Positions 42,012 through 53,742 of a stretch of 64,000 nucleotides of DNA are shown here, in pieces. The stretch comes from Cephalotus follicularis (taxonomy: Eukaryota > Streptophyta > Magnoliopsida > Oxalidales > Cephalotaceae), in contig BDDD01001381.1 in assembly GCA_001972305.1 (NCBI GenBank), positions 169,534-233,533 on the forward strand, in the 5' to 3' direction. The notes under the pieces are model-generated. The model was not told where the DNA came from and did not search any database. It saw only the letters and a list, made by a program, of their open reading frames with translations. Position numbers and translations under genes: made by a program. Positions within the stretch are counted from its first letter, which is position 1, and each line of letters opens with the position of its first letter.

Positions 42012-42726
42012 TGTAACACCCCGCGCCCGCAGGGCGGACACGTTGCATTACGGTCAGTCCAATATACAATACAAAGGTCGGGACTAGCAGTATAAAATGC
42101 GGAAAAACTTAAAACTTTTCAATATATATCAGTTGCGGAAGAAACAATACATTGATCCACACATACGATACAATTCCTTTACAATACAAGTATTTTCAAT
42201 ACATTAACAATCTTTCAATACAATACACTCCAATCTCTCACAACCAAATCCTCGGTGTTCAAGCAGTCATGCGATCAACAGTCCTCAGTCTTTCTGTCCA
42301 CTGCTACCTGTTGCCCTACCTATGCAGCACACAAAGGTACAACACAGCCCCACCTCGAAGGATTGGGTTAGCCACACTGGCTAAGCAGAAACCTCATGCA
42401 GCATGTATGCATGTACAATGTGCAATATCGATGACAATTTATACAATAACAATGTGCGGTGTACAATATCAATGCATGACATGGCAAATGTACATGTACA
42501 ATTGGCGATCAGACTATCCGTATGACAATGGCCCAACAGAGCATACGGATAGGATCGATCAACTCTCCGAAACTCGGCCCAAAATCCCGACTATACATGC
42601 ATATAACCAATACAATATCAGTAGGTATAAGAATACCTCAATACAATACGGTTCAGTACGGTCAAATACGGTACAATACGGTACGATGTATGCATGCATA
42701 GTACAAAAGGGAATTCGGTCGTCACA
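42012..42726 (-). repeat. 3' LTR of element C (715 bp, internally deleted)
   Basis: TGTAACACCCCGCGCCCG..GGTCGTCACA on the plus strand. After CATACGGATAGGATC it jumps to GATCAACTCTCCGAA, which in the other LTR lie about 1.7 kb apart (45943 and 47646); the shared GATC is at the join. The palindrome array is lost in the deleted part. Confidence 0.9.
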
Positions 42727-42743
42727 TTCTCCCCTCCTTAAAA
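42727..42743 (-). other. Polypurine tract of element C
   Basis: On the minus strand TTTTAAGGAGGGGAGAA directly before the LTR start TGTGACGACC. Confidence 0.8.
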
Positions 42744-42779
42744 GAATCTGGTCCCCAGATTCATCGGTCAAACGATCAA

Positions 42780-44118
42780 TCAATCGAATAAGAAAGGATA
42801 TGTCTCTCTCATATTGTCCTCGCGCTCCCAGGTGCGCTCCAAAGAACCATGATACTGTCATAGAACACTGACCAAAGGGATGGTCTTGTTCCTCAAAACT
42901 CTGATCTGTCGGTCAACAATCTGTATAGGAGTCTCTGTAAACGATAAGTCAGGTTCCAGCTGAATCTGACCATACTCAATGATGTGCAAGGGATCTCGAA
43001 CATATCTCCTCAACTGAGAAACATGGAACACATCATGCACTCCGGACAATGCTGGAGGCAAGGCTAGCCTGTAAGAAAGTTGGCCAATCCGATCCAATAC
43101 CTCGAAAGGTCCAATAGAACGAGGAGAAAGCTTTCCTTTCTTCCCGAATCTCATAACTCCTTTAGTGGGCGACACCTTGAGGAAAACATGGTCACCAATA
43201 CTAAACTCTGCGATGAACATTCGCATAGATTTTCTGTCTACTCTGTGCAACAATCAGTCGGCCCCTTATCAATTTCACTTTCTCTGTGGTAATCTGTACA
43301 ATCTCTGGCCCCAAGATACTCTTTTCACCGACCTGATCCCAACAAACTGGTAATCGACACTTCCTACCATATAGGGCTTCATAGGGAGCCATCTGTATGC
43401 TCTCGTGATAACTGTTGTTATATGAGAACTTAATCAAATGCAAGTAGTCATCCCAACTACCTCCAAAGTCGAGCACGCATGCTCGAAGCATGTCCTCCAA
43501 TGTCTGAATGGTCCTTTCGGACAAACCATCTGTTTGGGGATGAAAAGCAGTGCTGAAACTCAATTCTGTACCCATAGCTACCTGTAACTTCCTCCAAAAC
43601 CCGGAAGTGAAGCGAGAGTCTCGATCTGAAACAATGCTGATAGGAGCTCCATGTAACAATCTCTTTCATGAACAATCTGGACAACTTCTCTCTAGAATAA
43701 GTCATCCGAATCGGTAGAAAGTGGGCTGACTTCGTGAGTCGATCGACCACAACCCAAATACCATCATGTCTGTCACGAGTCAGAGGCAACCCAGACACGA
43801 AATCCATGGTAATATGCTCCCATTTCCACTCAGGGATGAGCAAAGGTGAAGCAAACCTGCCGGTCTCTGGTGCTCTGCCTTAACTTGCTGACAAGTGAGG
43901 CATCTCGATACAAACTCTGCGATTTCTCTCTTCATACCAACCCACCTACAGCTAAGTTTTAGGTCACGATACATCTTCGTACTCCCTGGATGGACAGAGA
44001 GACGAGATTTATAAGCTTGGGAAAGGAGCTCTTCCTTTAACTCGCTATCGGCTGGAATGCAAATTCTGTTCCTGTATCTCAATAACCCATCTGTAGAGAG
44101 AGAGAAATCGGGTTTCAA
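42780..44118 (-). pseudogene. Element C integrase with C-terminal chromodomain region
   Basis: Zinc region at 44118-43900: QAYKSRLSVHPGSTKMYRD..CLTCQQVKAEHQRP; the first His of the usual HHCC set is Tyr here. Core: WKWEHITMDFVSGLPLTRDRHDGIWVVVDRLTKSAHF (in parts, first Asp), a frameshift near 43650, IVSDRDSRFTSGFW (second Asp), FHPQTDGLSERTIQTLEDMLRAC (Glu). The GPF-type module KLSPRSIGPFEVLDRIGQLSYRLALPP and VFHVSQLRRYV follow, then DRQIRVLRNKTIPLVSVL and, in a shifted frame, a chromodomain-like W..R..ERTWE segment ending near 42790. It would insert DNA and, in chromoviruses, target chromatin. Inactive because of frameshifts and the missing His. Confidence 0.9.
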
Positions 44119-45025
44119 TCATTTATCAATAGCAGTAGCCACTTTCTGTAATTCAATATCCGCTATCTGTGCATCTCTAATCCGGTCAAGCAATGCAGGT
44201 TGCACCTGAATATGGGAAAGAGTCATACAAGATAGCTTACGACTCAATGCATCTGTAATGACATTTGCTTTCCCAGGATGGTATTCAATGTCACAATCAT
44301 AATCATTAAGGAGCTCAAACCACCGTCTATGTCTCATGTTCAATTCCTTCTGTGAAAAGAGATATCTCAAACTCTTATGATCAGTGAAAACTGTAAACTT
44401 GGTCCCATAAAGGTAGTGGGGCCATTTTCCAAGAGCAAAGACAATGGCCGCCAGCTCCAAGTCATGCACTGGGTAGTTTTCCTCATGTGGTTTGATCTTC
44501 CTCGATGCATAAGCAATCACTTTCCCGTATTGCATAAGAACACAACCAAGCCCCTTTCCAGAAGCATCGGTGTATACAACAAAGTCTTCGTTCCCGTCTG
44601 GCAAAGCTAGGACAGGAGCGAAAATCAATCTATCTTTCAACTCTTGAAAACTTCTTTCACAATCACTATCCCATACAAAGGCAGCATTCTTCTGTGTCAA
44701 TCTTGTCAACGGTGCTGCAATACGGGAAAATCCCTCAACAAACCGACGATAATACCCTGCTAAACCCAAGAAGCTGCGAACTTTGGAAGTATTCGTCGGT
44801 CGTTTCCAATCTTTCACTGCCTCTACTTTTGATGGATCCACCGATAAACCATTACCAGAAATAATATGCCCGAGAAAAGCAACCTCCGATAGCCAAAACT
44901 CGCACTTATCGAATTTGGCATATAATCGATGATCCCTCAAAGTTTGCAATACGATGTAGAGGTGCTGGGCATGCTCCTCATCGGTCCTGGAATAGACCAA
45001 GAGGTCATCAATGAACACTACAGAG
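44119..45025 (-). pseudogene. Element C RT (second half) and RNase H
   Basis: Open frame that starts at the deletion join and reads [17 protein letters not shown] (catalytic FIDD), [39 protein letters not shown], then RNase [20 protein letters not shown] (first Asp), [27 protein letters not shown] (Glu), [14 protein letters not shown] (Asp), [18 protein letters not shown] (last Asp). All RNase H acidic residues are present. A stop after ATAIDK separates it from integrase. About 155 residues of RT before FIDD are missing, so it cannot polymerise. Confidence 0.92.
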
Positions 45026-45213
45026 TATGCATCTGTGCCATAGTGGCACACAATTGTCTCCAAACCTCAGGGTCAGCACCCACTGGTGGAGCATTAGGAT
45101 CATACTCTGGAAAAACATTACCAGAAGCCTGTTCATCTTCAACAGGAACAGGGGCAAGAGCAAGGGCAGGAACATTCCTTCCACCCCGTCGGCCACGCCT
45201 TCCTCTGTTTTCC
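45025..45213 (-). pseudogene. Element C gag, N-terminal stub
   Basis: [50 protein letters not shown] matches the gag start of element D at 51016. At the codon after MHT the sequence jumps to RT (GTGTTCATTGATGACC), with loss of frame. About 85% of Gag is missing. Confidence 0.9.
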
Positions 45214-45382
45214 ATTACTATAAGAAACAACAATGGGATGATCAAATGAAATTACTTTCAATACCAATATCAATCTCCTTTCCAATAACAATAGCATGAA
45301 CAAGCAAGAACACAAATCATGCAAATCCATTCAGTCAATCTCAATCAACGCATTTATATACTTGGCTAGCAGGCCGACAAAT

Positions 45383-45395
45383 GTCTCTGATACCA
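45383..45395 (-). other. PBS of element C (tRNA-iMet type)
   Basis: TGGTATCAGAGAC on the minus strand, three bases inside the 5' LTR end GGGGTGTTACA. Confidence 0.9.
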
Positions 45396-45398
45396 TAC

Positions 45399-47803
45399 TG
45401 TAACACCCCGCGCCCGTAGGGCGGACACGTTGCATTACGCTCAGTCCAATATACAATACAAAGGTCAGGACTAGCAGTATAAAATGCAAAAAAACTTAAA
45501 ACTTTGCAATATATATCAGTTGCGAAAGAAACAATACATTGATCCACACATACGATACAATTCCTTTACAATACAAGTCTTTTCAATACATTAACAATCT
45601 TTCAATACAATACACTCCAATCTCTCACAACCAACTCCTCGGTGTCCAAGCAGTCATGCGATCAACAGTCCTCAGTCCTTCTGTCCACTGCTACCTGTTG
45701 CCCTACCTATGCAGCACATAAAGGTACAACACAGCCCCACCCTGAAGGGTGGGGTTAGCCACAGTGGCTAAGCAGAAACCCCATGCAGCATGTATGCATG
45801 TACAATATGAAATATCAGTGAAAATTTATACAATAACAATATGCGGTGTACAATATCAATGCATGACATGGCAAATGTACATGTACAATTGGCGATCAGA
45901 CTATCCATATGACAATGGCCCAACAGAGCATACGGATAGGATCTATAATAATCAATCAATGGCAGACACTCAGTGGTGGTGTATGAAACACCCAATCAAT
46001 CAATCAATATCCTATGGAGCATGCGACCGGGTCAATGCAATGTCAATCGGTTAGTGGTGATCAATCCCACGGAAGGTAGTCCTTCAAAAAGGGTGGGAGA
46101 TCTATCTACGGTTTCCAGATTGATCAGGTCTGTAACTCATAGATCTTCCAGCCTATGGCTGGGTCAATACGGTAAGCTCAACCATAAAGGGAGCGATCGG
46201 TAAGCTCGACCGTTAGGGAGCAACAATCGGTAAGCTCGACCATAAAGGGAGTAACAATCAATACCGCTCATCAGCGGGTCAATACAATACAATAAATGAA
46301 ATGATCGGTGGAATAGGCGGACAGAGTCAACACCCTAACATGCTGACACGAATCATAAGGTCGCTCTATAGGATCCATACAATACAATCAATCAATAAAT
46401 CAATCAAGGCAATACAATATTGGGTAAAGTCAATAAGTGGTGGTGTCTAATGGAGAAATGGGAAAGTGCGTCCATCGTACCGACTTAGGCTCGCAACAAC
46501 ACTCACGACTCAAGCAATCGATCGATGTACCAATACAACGTCGAAGCAAAGCAATAAGTGGTGGTGCCTAATGGAGGGATGGGAACGTGCATCCATTTTA
46601 CCGACTTAGACTCGCAGCAACACTCATGACCCAAGCAATCAATTGGTCAGTGCAATCATTAAAACTGTTTTCAAACACTTGAACACCTCAAGTGAGGTTC
46701 CGGTCAAGTGGCTATGTGAAAAGAAGTAGAAAACTAGCTTTAAAACAGTCAAAACTCCTTTCAGTACATTAGGCGTCGATGTCTTTAATGAAAGACATCG
46801 AGTCCTCTTTAAAATGGAGGAAAGACGTCGATGTCTTTATAAAGACGTCGATGTCTTTCCTTGTTCATGTTGAGGATTGTCCAAAGACGTCGACGTCCTT
46901 TGAGAAAGGCGTCGACGCTTTTCAATAAAAATAACCTGAGAATGCGCATCGATGTTCGGCATCGACATCTTTCCAGGGGAGAGACATCTCGAGGCAAAGA
47001 CGTCGACGTCTTTAGAAAGATGTCGATGTCTTTGCTGCAGAAACAAGGATGTTGCACTCGTATGAGAAAGACATCGACGCCTTTGGGCTAAGGGTCGACG
47101 TCTTTCCTGGCATGGTTGATTTTTCTGGTAGAAAATGGGTCAATCTCAAGCCAAAAATCCAATTAAAAGACATTCTTTGAAAACTAAAGTTTACAATCAA
47201 TCATTTGAGGTTAGTAAGACTAGTTACAACCTTCCAAATACAATTTCAATCATTCAATTTAGCAATTAGGTCAAGGGTTTGCTATAAACCCTAAAAACCC
47301 CAATCCAATCACTCAATCATTCAATTCAATCATGCAGTTCAATCAATCAATCAATAAAACAGTAGACAATTCAGTAAGGAAGTCCTACCTATCACTGAAG
47401 CTTCAAAAGTTGAGCTAACGATCGATCAATCGGCTGAAAATGCCCAAAAATCCACTACTTTCTTGTTCAATCGGTAAGCCACCACTTGAAATCACTGTCC
47501 TTGTCGATGGGGATGCAATTCCGGCTGCAAGGGAGGAAGATGGAGGCTCCAGCTAGAGAGAGAGAGAGGGAGAAGGATAGAGAGAGAAGAGGAAATGTGA
47601 ATAATGAGAGAAAAGAGAGAGAATTGACTTAAATAGTTGATTCGATCAACTCTCCGAATCTCGGCCCAAAATCCTGACTATACATGCATATAACCAATAC
47701 AATATCAGTAGGTATAAGAATACCTCAATACAATACGGTTCAGTACGGTCAAATACGGTACGATGTATGCATGAATAGTACAAATGGGAATTCGGTCGTC
47801 ACA
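45399..47803 (-). repeat. 5' LTR of element C (2405 bp)
   Basis: TGTAACACCCCGCGCCCG..ATTCGGTCGTCACA on the plus strand. Contains CAATACAATA-rich low-complexity DNA, two tandem-like GATGG..CCATC(C/G)..TACCGACTTAG segments (about 46449 and 46569), the palindrome array (46770-47110), and a TATTTAAG box near 47628 on the minus strand. Confidence 0.9.
46770..47110. repeat. Palindrome array in the chromovirus C LTR
   Basis: About eleven units: AAAGACGTCGATGTCTTT occurs at 46821 and 46840, AAAGACGTCGACGTCTTT at 46997, plus AAAGACATCGACGCCTTT and GGCGTCGACGCTTTT. Unit spacing is irregular (18-45 bp). Confidence 0.9.
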
Positions 47804-47808
47804 ATGTC

Positions 47809-47884
47809 TTTCAAAGACGTCGATGTCCTTCTACCGTTTTAAAGGAATGCCCTGATACGCATTGATGTCTTTAGCCAAGGACAT
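47809..47884 (+). repeat. 5' LTR of element D, middle segment
   Basis: 76 bp between element C and solo LTR B; equals about 54532-54607 of the 3' LTR (TTTCAAAGACGTCGATGTCCTTCTACC..CCAAGGACA). Confidence 0.9.
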
Positions 47885-49390
47885 TGTTTAGCATAAAAAT
47901 GTGTTATTTTTAATGATCTATTTGTTATATTTTTATGTTTAGATCAGATTACTCGGGTATGTTTTGTTGTATTTTCAGGTTTTTGGGTTAATTTTGTGAA
48001 AGAGAAATAAACGGGGCGAAGAAGTTAATTTCGGAGTCAAAATGATAGATAATGGCATAATGGTAATTATGAAACCTTTGAAAGTTATCAAAACATAGCA
48101 AATATTGGACTCATTGTGTTCATAAAATTATTTGGAGCACTTTTTGTTCTTGGGCCGACCCATTCCGGAGTCCATATGAAGAGATACAGTTGAAAACTAA
48201 TTTTGGTTACAATTATACCTTCATTGTTTATTACCATAATGCCATCAATTCTTAATAACAATTTTTTGACGCCTGAAGTGAAGACAACAACATCCATGCG
48301 TTGTATGCCAATCAATTCATCCAGGCCATGCATGAATCAGCCAATATGCATCTTCAGCTCCACATGCGTCCATGCAACGAAATCAGCCCATACACACCAA
48401 TTAAAACGCCACCATTCAGCCAGCAAAACGCAAGTGTCCATCTCAAATCAGTAGCATCCATGCGCATCAAAGCACTCCATGCAGCCAAAAGGGAAATAAA
48501 AAAATTGCAAATTTTTTATTGCTTTTTACAAGTGGACAATTGTTTTAATTTAAGCTGAATAGGTTTTAGTGTATGTCGGCTGTGTGTATATATATATGGC
48601 ATAACAGTAGAATAAAAGGGAGAGACCCAAAACAAGAGGCAGTCGTCTCCTTCTTCTTTTTCTTTCAATTTTTTCTTTAGTTTTTTTTAATGTTTTGTAG
48701 CTAGTTTCTTAAGGTTTTTGGGTTAGAACAAAACCTAGATTGTTATTGTTTCAATTCCATCAATAAAAATCCTTGAATATTTTATTTATTCTTTAATTTT
48801 TCTTCCTTCACACACACTTTGTCTGTCTGATTAAAATCCACAAACATCTTGTCGGTGAAACTGAAAGTTGGTGAATAAATGGTTTTTGACGCGATCAATG
48901 GAGTCTACTCATACGGTTTGTCACGCCGAACACACTCCGTATAGACCTAGCATGACTACTCATACGATTTGTCATCACAGTCGCACTCCGTATCGACCTA
49001 GCTACCGTTGGTTATCAAGGTATGATCGTTTAATTAAAGTGAATTGTTCAATATAATCTATGGTGAGTTTCTATACCCTAAAACCAATTTTCCATTATAT
49101 ATTTTCTTTAGTTTTATTTACTGGTTTAATTAGTTTTAATTTGCACGTGTTATTTTTGGTTATTTTATTTTAGTATGTTATTTTATTTAATTTATTTCCT
49201 GCCTGTTTTCAATTGTATTATTATTTTTGCATAATTAGGAGTAGTTTTTGATAGTTTATCTCAAATTTGGTATATTTCGCCTAGGTTGAATAAATTATAA
49301 CTAGTTTAACGTTTCCCTGCGTTTGACCCGTTACTGCATGATCCGTGCACTTGCGGCTATAAATTTTAAAACATTCTTTTTACCTGAACA
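47885..49390 (+). mobile_element. Solo LTR B of the Athila-like family (1506 bp), TSD GACAT
   Basis: Starts TGTTTAGCATAAAA, ends ..TTTTTACCTGAACA, flanked by GACAT (47880-47884, 49391-49395). Both ends match element A at 26314 and 29644. It has no PBS, gag or second LTR, so it is a product of LTR-LTR recombination. A TATATATATATGG promoter-like box lies near 48583. It holds two CTACTCATACGGTTTGTC/CTACTCATACGATTTGTC segments (48907, 48956). No palindrome array. It sits in the 5' LTR of element D; the uninterrupted site is at about 54606. Confidence 0.92.
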
Positions 49391-50830
49391 GACATCGACG
49401 CCTTTCGGGCTGAATGGAACTTTTAACTGTTTTAAAGCTAGTTTTCAACTCCTTTTCACGTTGTCGCTTGACCGGAGCCTCACTTGAGGTATTCAAGCAT
49501 TTGAAACACAGTTTTACATGGTTTACAAAGATTGAATTGATAAATTAATAAAGTGACAACTTGAGCCATAAACGAAGACCCAGTGACTTTCTTTGACCAG
49601 ATAGATGTTCTTTCCTATCTCATTATCTGATTGTCACCGTCGATTGGCAATTTATTGATTGATTGCTTGAGTCATAAGTGTCGTGAGTCTAAGTTCGGAA
49701 CGTTGGACACACATTCCCATTTCTCAATTAGACATCACCACTTATCGACATTATACTGACAAATTGATTATATTGTATGGATCCTATAGAGCGACCTTAT
49801 GATTCGTGTTAGCATGTTAGGTTGTTGACTCTGTCCACCTATTCTGTCGATCGTTTCATTTAATGTAATGTATTAACCTGCTGCCGAGCAGTACTAAATT
49901 GATTGACGATTGATGCTCCCTTGAGGGCCGTAGCTCTCGACTATATAGTAGCTCCCTCGGTTGTAGCTCATCGAGACTGTATTGACCCAGCCATAGGCTG
50001 AAAGATCTAAAAGTTACAGACCTGATCGGTCTGAGAACAGTAGATAGATCTCCCAACCTTTTTGAAGGACTACCTTCAGTGGGATTGATCATTTCCATTA
50101 ACTAACATTGTATTGACCCAAGGTCGCACGCTCTATAGGATATGATTGATTGATTGGGTGTTTTATACACCACCACTGAGTGTCTGCCATTGATTGATTG
50201 TTATAGATCCTATCCATATGCTCTGTTATGGGCCAATGTCATACGGATAATCCGATCGCTAATTGTATTCATGCATTTTCCATGTCATGCATTGATATTG
50301 TACACCACACATTGATATTGCATAGACTACGAATGATATTGCACATTGTACATGCATACACACTGCATGAGGTTTTTGCTTAGCCAGTATGACTAACCCA
50401 ATCCTTCGGGGTGGGGCTATGTTGTACATTTTTTGTGTGAGGTATAGGTAGGGCAGCAGGTAGCAGCGAACAGAAGGACTGAAGATTCAGTTTGATCGCA
50501 AGGCTACTTGGGTACCGCTGAGCTGGTGGTGAGATATTGTAGTGAAAGGATTGAATGTATTGTTTTAAAAATGAATGCTATCGTATTGTAAAAGGTTAGT
50601 ATTGTAGAGCACTGCATTGTATTGTATTGTATCGAATGACTGATATGGTATTGTAAAAGAACTTGTATTGTATTGCATCGTATGTATGGATGGATTATTT
50701 TGTTGTATCTTCCACACATAGTAAAGTTTTAAGTTTTTTCGCATTTATATATTGCTAGTCCTGACTATTGTATTGTGTATTGGATTAAAAATGATGCCAC
50801 GTGTCCGCCTTGCGGGAACGAGGTGTTACA
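49391..50830 (+). repeat. 5' LTR of element D, last segment
   Basis: From CGACGCCTTTCGGGCTGAATGG to ..AACGAGGTGTTACA, colinear with about 54610-56075 of the 3' LTR. Rich in ATTGTATTGT pentamer repeats near 50560-50680. Followed by the PBS. Confidence 0.9.
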
Positions 50831-50833
50831 GAA

Positions 50834-50846
50834 TGGTATCAAAGAC
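50834..50846 (+). other. PBS of element D (tRNA-iMet type)
   Basis: TGGTATCAAAGAC three bases after the LTR end; one change (A for G) from the canonical TGGTATCAGAGAC. Confidence 0.85.
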
Positions 50847-51015
50847 ATTGGTTGGCCTGCTAGCTAAGTATATTAATGCGTTGATTGAGATTGACTGAAT
50901 GGATTTGCATGATATATGTTCTTGCTTATTCATGCCATTTATTTTTTGGAAAAGAGATTGATGTTGGAATTGAAAGTGATTGTATCTAATCATCCCATTG
51001 TTATCCTCTATAGCG

Positions 51016-52491
51016 ATGAACAATAGGGGAAGGCGTGGCCGTCGAGGTGGAAGGAATGCTCCTGCTCCTGCCCCTGCTCTTGTTGTTAATGAACCGGCAC
51101 CCGGTAATGTTTTTCCAAAGTATGATCCTAATGCTCCACCAGCCGGGGCTGACCCCGAGGTTTGGAGACAGTTGCGTGCCACTATGGCACAGATGCATAC
51201 TCTGATGGGCCGCCAACATGCTCAAGTGGAACGTAGACCAAGGAGGGAAGACATGTTGTGCCATTTCCTAAAGTTGTAGCCTCCAGCATTTGTAGGACTC
51301 ACTGATCCTACCCTTGCAGAGTCTTGGCTAACTCAATTGGAAAAGATCTTTGAGGCCATGAGATGTGATAATGAACAAAAATTGGTGTTGGCAATGTATA
51401 TGCTCCAAGGAGAAGCTGAGCACTGATGGGCTATGGTGAATGCATATTGGACAAGAAATGGTACAGTCCACTATTGGGATGCCTTCAAAAGAGAATTCAA
51501 TGCAAGGTACTACCCTCAAGTAGAGACAGACAAAAGAGAGCTTGAATTTGCTAACTTGGTACAGGGAAGAATGACAGTTGCTGAGTATGAGGCGAGATTT
51601 AAGCAGCTAGCCCGATCTGCCCCATACTTAGTGGAAGGCCAAGAGCGTAGAGCAAAGAAGTTCCTTCGGGGACTAAGATTGGATTTGAGGAGGCACTTGA
51701 CTCCCTTGGGATTGACCACCATATCGGATACTTCTTCCAGAGCTATGCAGCTTGAGGACATTGCAGCTGAGGCTAGACTGATGAGAGATATAGCCCACAC
51801 CAGACCAGCTCCTTCTTTTTGGAAGGGTGGTAGTGACAGTGGCATCGCGAAGTCGCAGAAGACTGATAGTAGCCCCTCTCCTAGTTCTCAGGATAGTAAT
51901 CAAGATATAAAGAACCCATCACGTTCTAGTAGGAGAGGCAAATCAAGGAAAACACGTCGAGGAGGCCGATCTTCAGCACCTAGTCAGGGTACACTTTCAA
52001 GATTTTCAGGGACCGGTGATCAGAGTGCTTTGGTTCCTTGTGTGCATTGTCAGAAGACCAACCACACTTCTGATAACTATAGATGGTATTTGGGCCTTTG
52101 CTTTGGTTGTGGTAGTTACGACCATATTGCCAGAGATTGTCCTCGAAGTTCTCTTCCTAGAGGAGTGGATCAGATACAGCGATCACCGCCTCCACAGGGA
52201 CAGACTACCAGTATACCGTTTTCTTCCCGTGGGACTTCGCAGTCCAGAGGGAAACAACCTATGAGTTCTACTCTGACAGTTCAAGCCAGAGTTTTTGCTA
52301 TGGAGCTGAGTGCTGCAGTAGGGTATGATATTGTGATTGGAGGTACCATTCGACTCTTTCAGCTTCCAGCATGGGTTCTTATTGACCCGCGTTCATCCCA
52401 TTCATTCATTGCATTGCATTTTGTCTCCCATATTGGTTTGAGACTCGAGTACCTTCCTTTCTTGATGGAGGTTATCCACACCTCTCGGTGA
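51016..52491 (+). pseudogene. Element D gag and aspartic protease
   Basis: Begins MNNRGRRGRRGGRNAPAPAP, 170 bp after the PBS. In-frame TAG (51277-51279) and TGA (51424-51426) interrupt the early part; the same frame then continues to 52491. Gag core: ESWLTQLEKIFEAMRC, VHYWDAFKREFNARYYPQ, FANLVQGRMTVAEYEARFKQLAR. An Arg/Ser-rich linker and the zinc knuckle CFGCGSYDHIARDC (about 52096-52140) follow. The protease starts at IRLFQLPAWVLIDPRSSHSFIA, where the catalytic triad, expected DSG, reads DPR. A TGA ends the frame in HTSR. Gag would form particles; protease is inactivated. This element supplies the gag that its neighbour C lacks, but is stopped itself. Confidence 0.92.
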
Positions 52492-52510
52492 GTCAGCGAC
52501 CACCAATCGA

Positions 52511-53480
52511 GTGTGTAGAGATTGTATTGTAGAGATTGCCGATCGTTGTTTGTTAACCAATCTTATTGTTTTACCGAGCCTAGATGTGATTCTTAGCATG
52601 GATTGGTTGTCTACTTGCTTTGCTCAGGTGGATTATTATCGGAAGGTAGTGGTTTTCAGTCCTCTAGGACGACCCCCTTTTCGATTCCTTGGTACCTTGG
52701 AGCCTTTGTTTGTTCCGATGATCTCGACTTTGCATGCAAACAGAATGTTAAGATAGGGATGCCAGGGGTTTATGGCACATGTGCTTGATACAGATAGATG
52801 GCGGCCAGAACTGGAGGATATTCTAGTGGTTTGCGAGTTCGGAGATGTTTTTCCTCAGGATTTGACATCTTTACAGGCTGACAGGGAGATTGCATTTGTG
52901 ATTGACTTGATACCAGGAACTGCACCATTTTCTCGAGCACCGTACCAAATGGCACCGATAAAATTGAAAGAGTTAAAGATACAGTTACAGAATCTTCTGG
53001 ACAAACGTTTTACAAGGCCTAGTGCTTCACCCTGGGTAGCACCTATTCTTTTTGTCAAGAAGAAAGGTGGATCGCTCCGAATGTATTTTGACAATCGATG
53101 ACCTCTTGGTCTATTCCAGGAACGAGGAGGAGGATGCCCGGCACTTCTACAATGTACTACAGTTTTTGAGGGATCATCGATTGTATGCCAAATTCGATAA
53201 GTGCGAATTTTGGCTATCAGAGGTTTCTTTTCTTGGGCATAACTTGTATTGCTTGATTAGATAAGGGATGCCCAAAGAGTGGACATGGAATTACAAAAAG
53301 TGGCTATTGCTTTTGATGGGGTTTTAAAACCTGATTTCTCTCTCTCTCCAGATAGATTTTTGACTGACAGATCAGAGTTTTGAAGAACAAGACCATTTCA
53401 TTGGTTAGTGTTCTTTGGCAGTATCACGGTTCCATGGAACGCACCTGGAAGCGCGAGGACGATATGAGAGAGAGATATCC
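52511..53480 (+). pseudogene. Element D pol remnants (protease end, RT start, scattered pieces)
   Basis: Piece 1 (52511-52740) is the protease-RT linker (SLDVILSMDWLSTCFAQVDY). Piece 2 (52772-53095): [75 protein letters not shown], ending at YFDNR. Piece 3 (from about 53094) resumes at [28 protein letters not shown]. Piece 4 (53254-53290) is the end of RNase H (LLD*IRDAQ). Piece 5 reads KPDFSLSPDRFL, and piece 6 (about 53365-53480) is the C-terminal RVLKNKTISLVSVLWQYHG with WKREDDMRERYPFLF. Internal RT, RNase H and nearly all integrase are missing in at least four separate deletions. Confidence 0.88.
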
Positions 53481-53735
53481 CTTCCTGTTTGTTGACCGAC
53501 TGACTGTTGAATCTGGGGACCAGATTCTTTTAACGAGAGGAGAATGTGACGACCCAAATTCACTTTCTGTACTGTTGAACACTGTTCATGAACATACTGT
53601 ATCGTATTATACCGTATTGAACTGTATTGTAATGTATTGAATTGAGGTATTCCTATACCTATTGCTATTGTATTGATCACATGCATGTATAGTGAAGATG
53701 TTTGGGCTGAGTTTCAGAGAGTGGGTGGAATCGGC

Positions 53736-53742
53736 TATATAA
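53736..53742 (+). promoter_or_regulatory. TATA box of the element D LTR
   Basis: TATATAA followed by GCCAATTCC and a CT-rich stretch (53750-53810) typical of a plant transcription start region. The 5' LTR copy has lost this part, so only the 3' LTR still carries it. Confidence 0.6.

Larger units (their letters stand above)
42012..47803 (-). mobile_element. Chromovirus element C (Tekay/Del type), minus strand, with TSD ATGTC
   Basis: Complete from LTR to LTR with ATGTC on both sides (42007-42011, 47804-47808). Minus-strand order: 5' LTR 47803-45399, tRNA-iMet PBS, first 65 codons of gag, then directly the second half of RT, RNase H, integrase, chromodomain region, PPT, 3' LTR 42726-42012. Most of gag, protease and the first half of RT are deleted. 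The 3' LTR is 715 bp against 2405 bp for the 5' LTR, due to a 1.7-kb internal deletion. Inserted in the 5' LTR of element D at a TCGA palindrome unit. Confidence 0.92.

Noticed and set aside
42152-42871. 239-codon open frame on the plus strand
   Set aside because: It spans the 3' LTR of element C and the antisense of its pol end; composition follows the CAATACAATA repeats.
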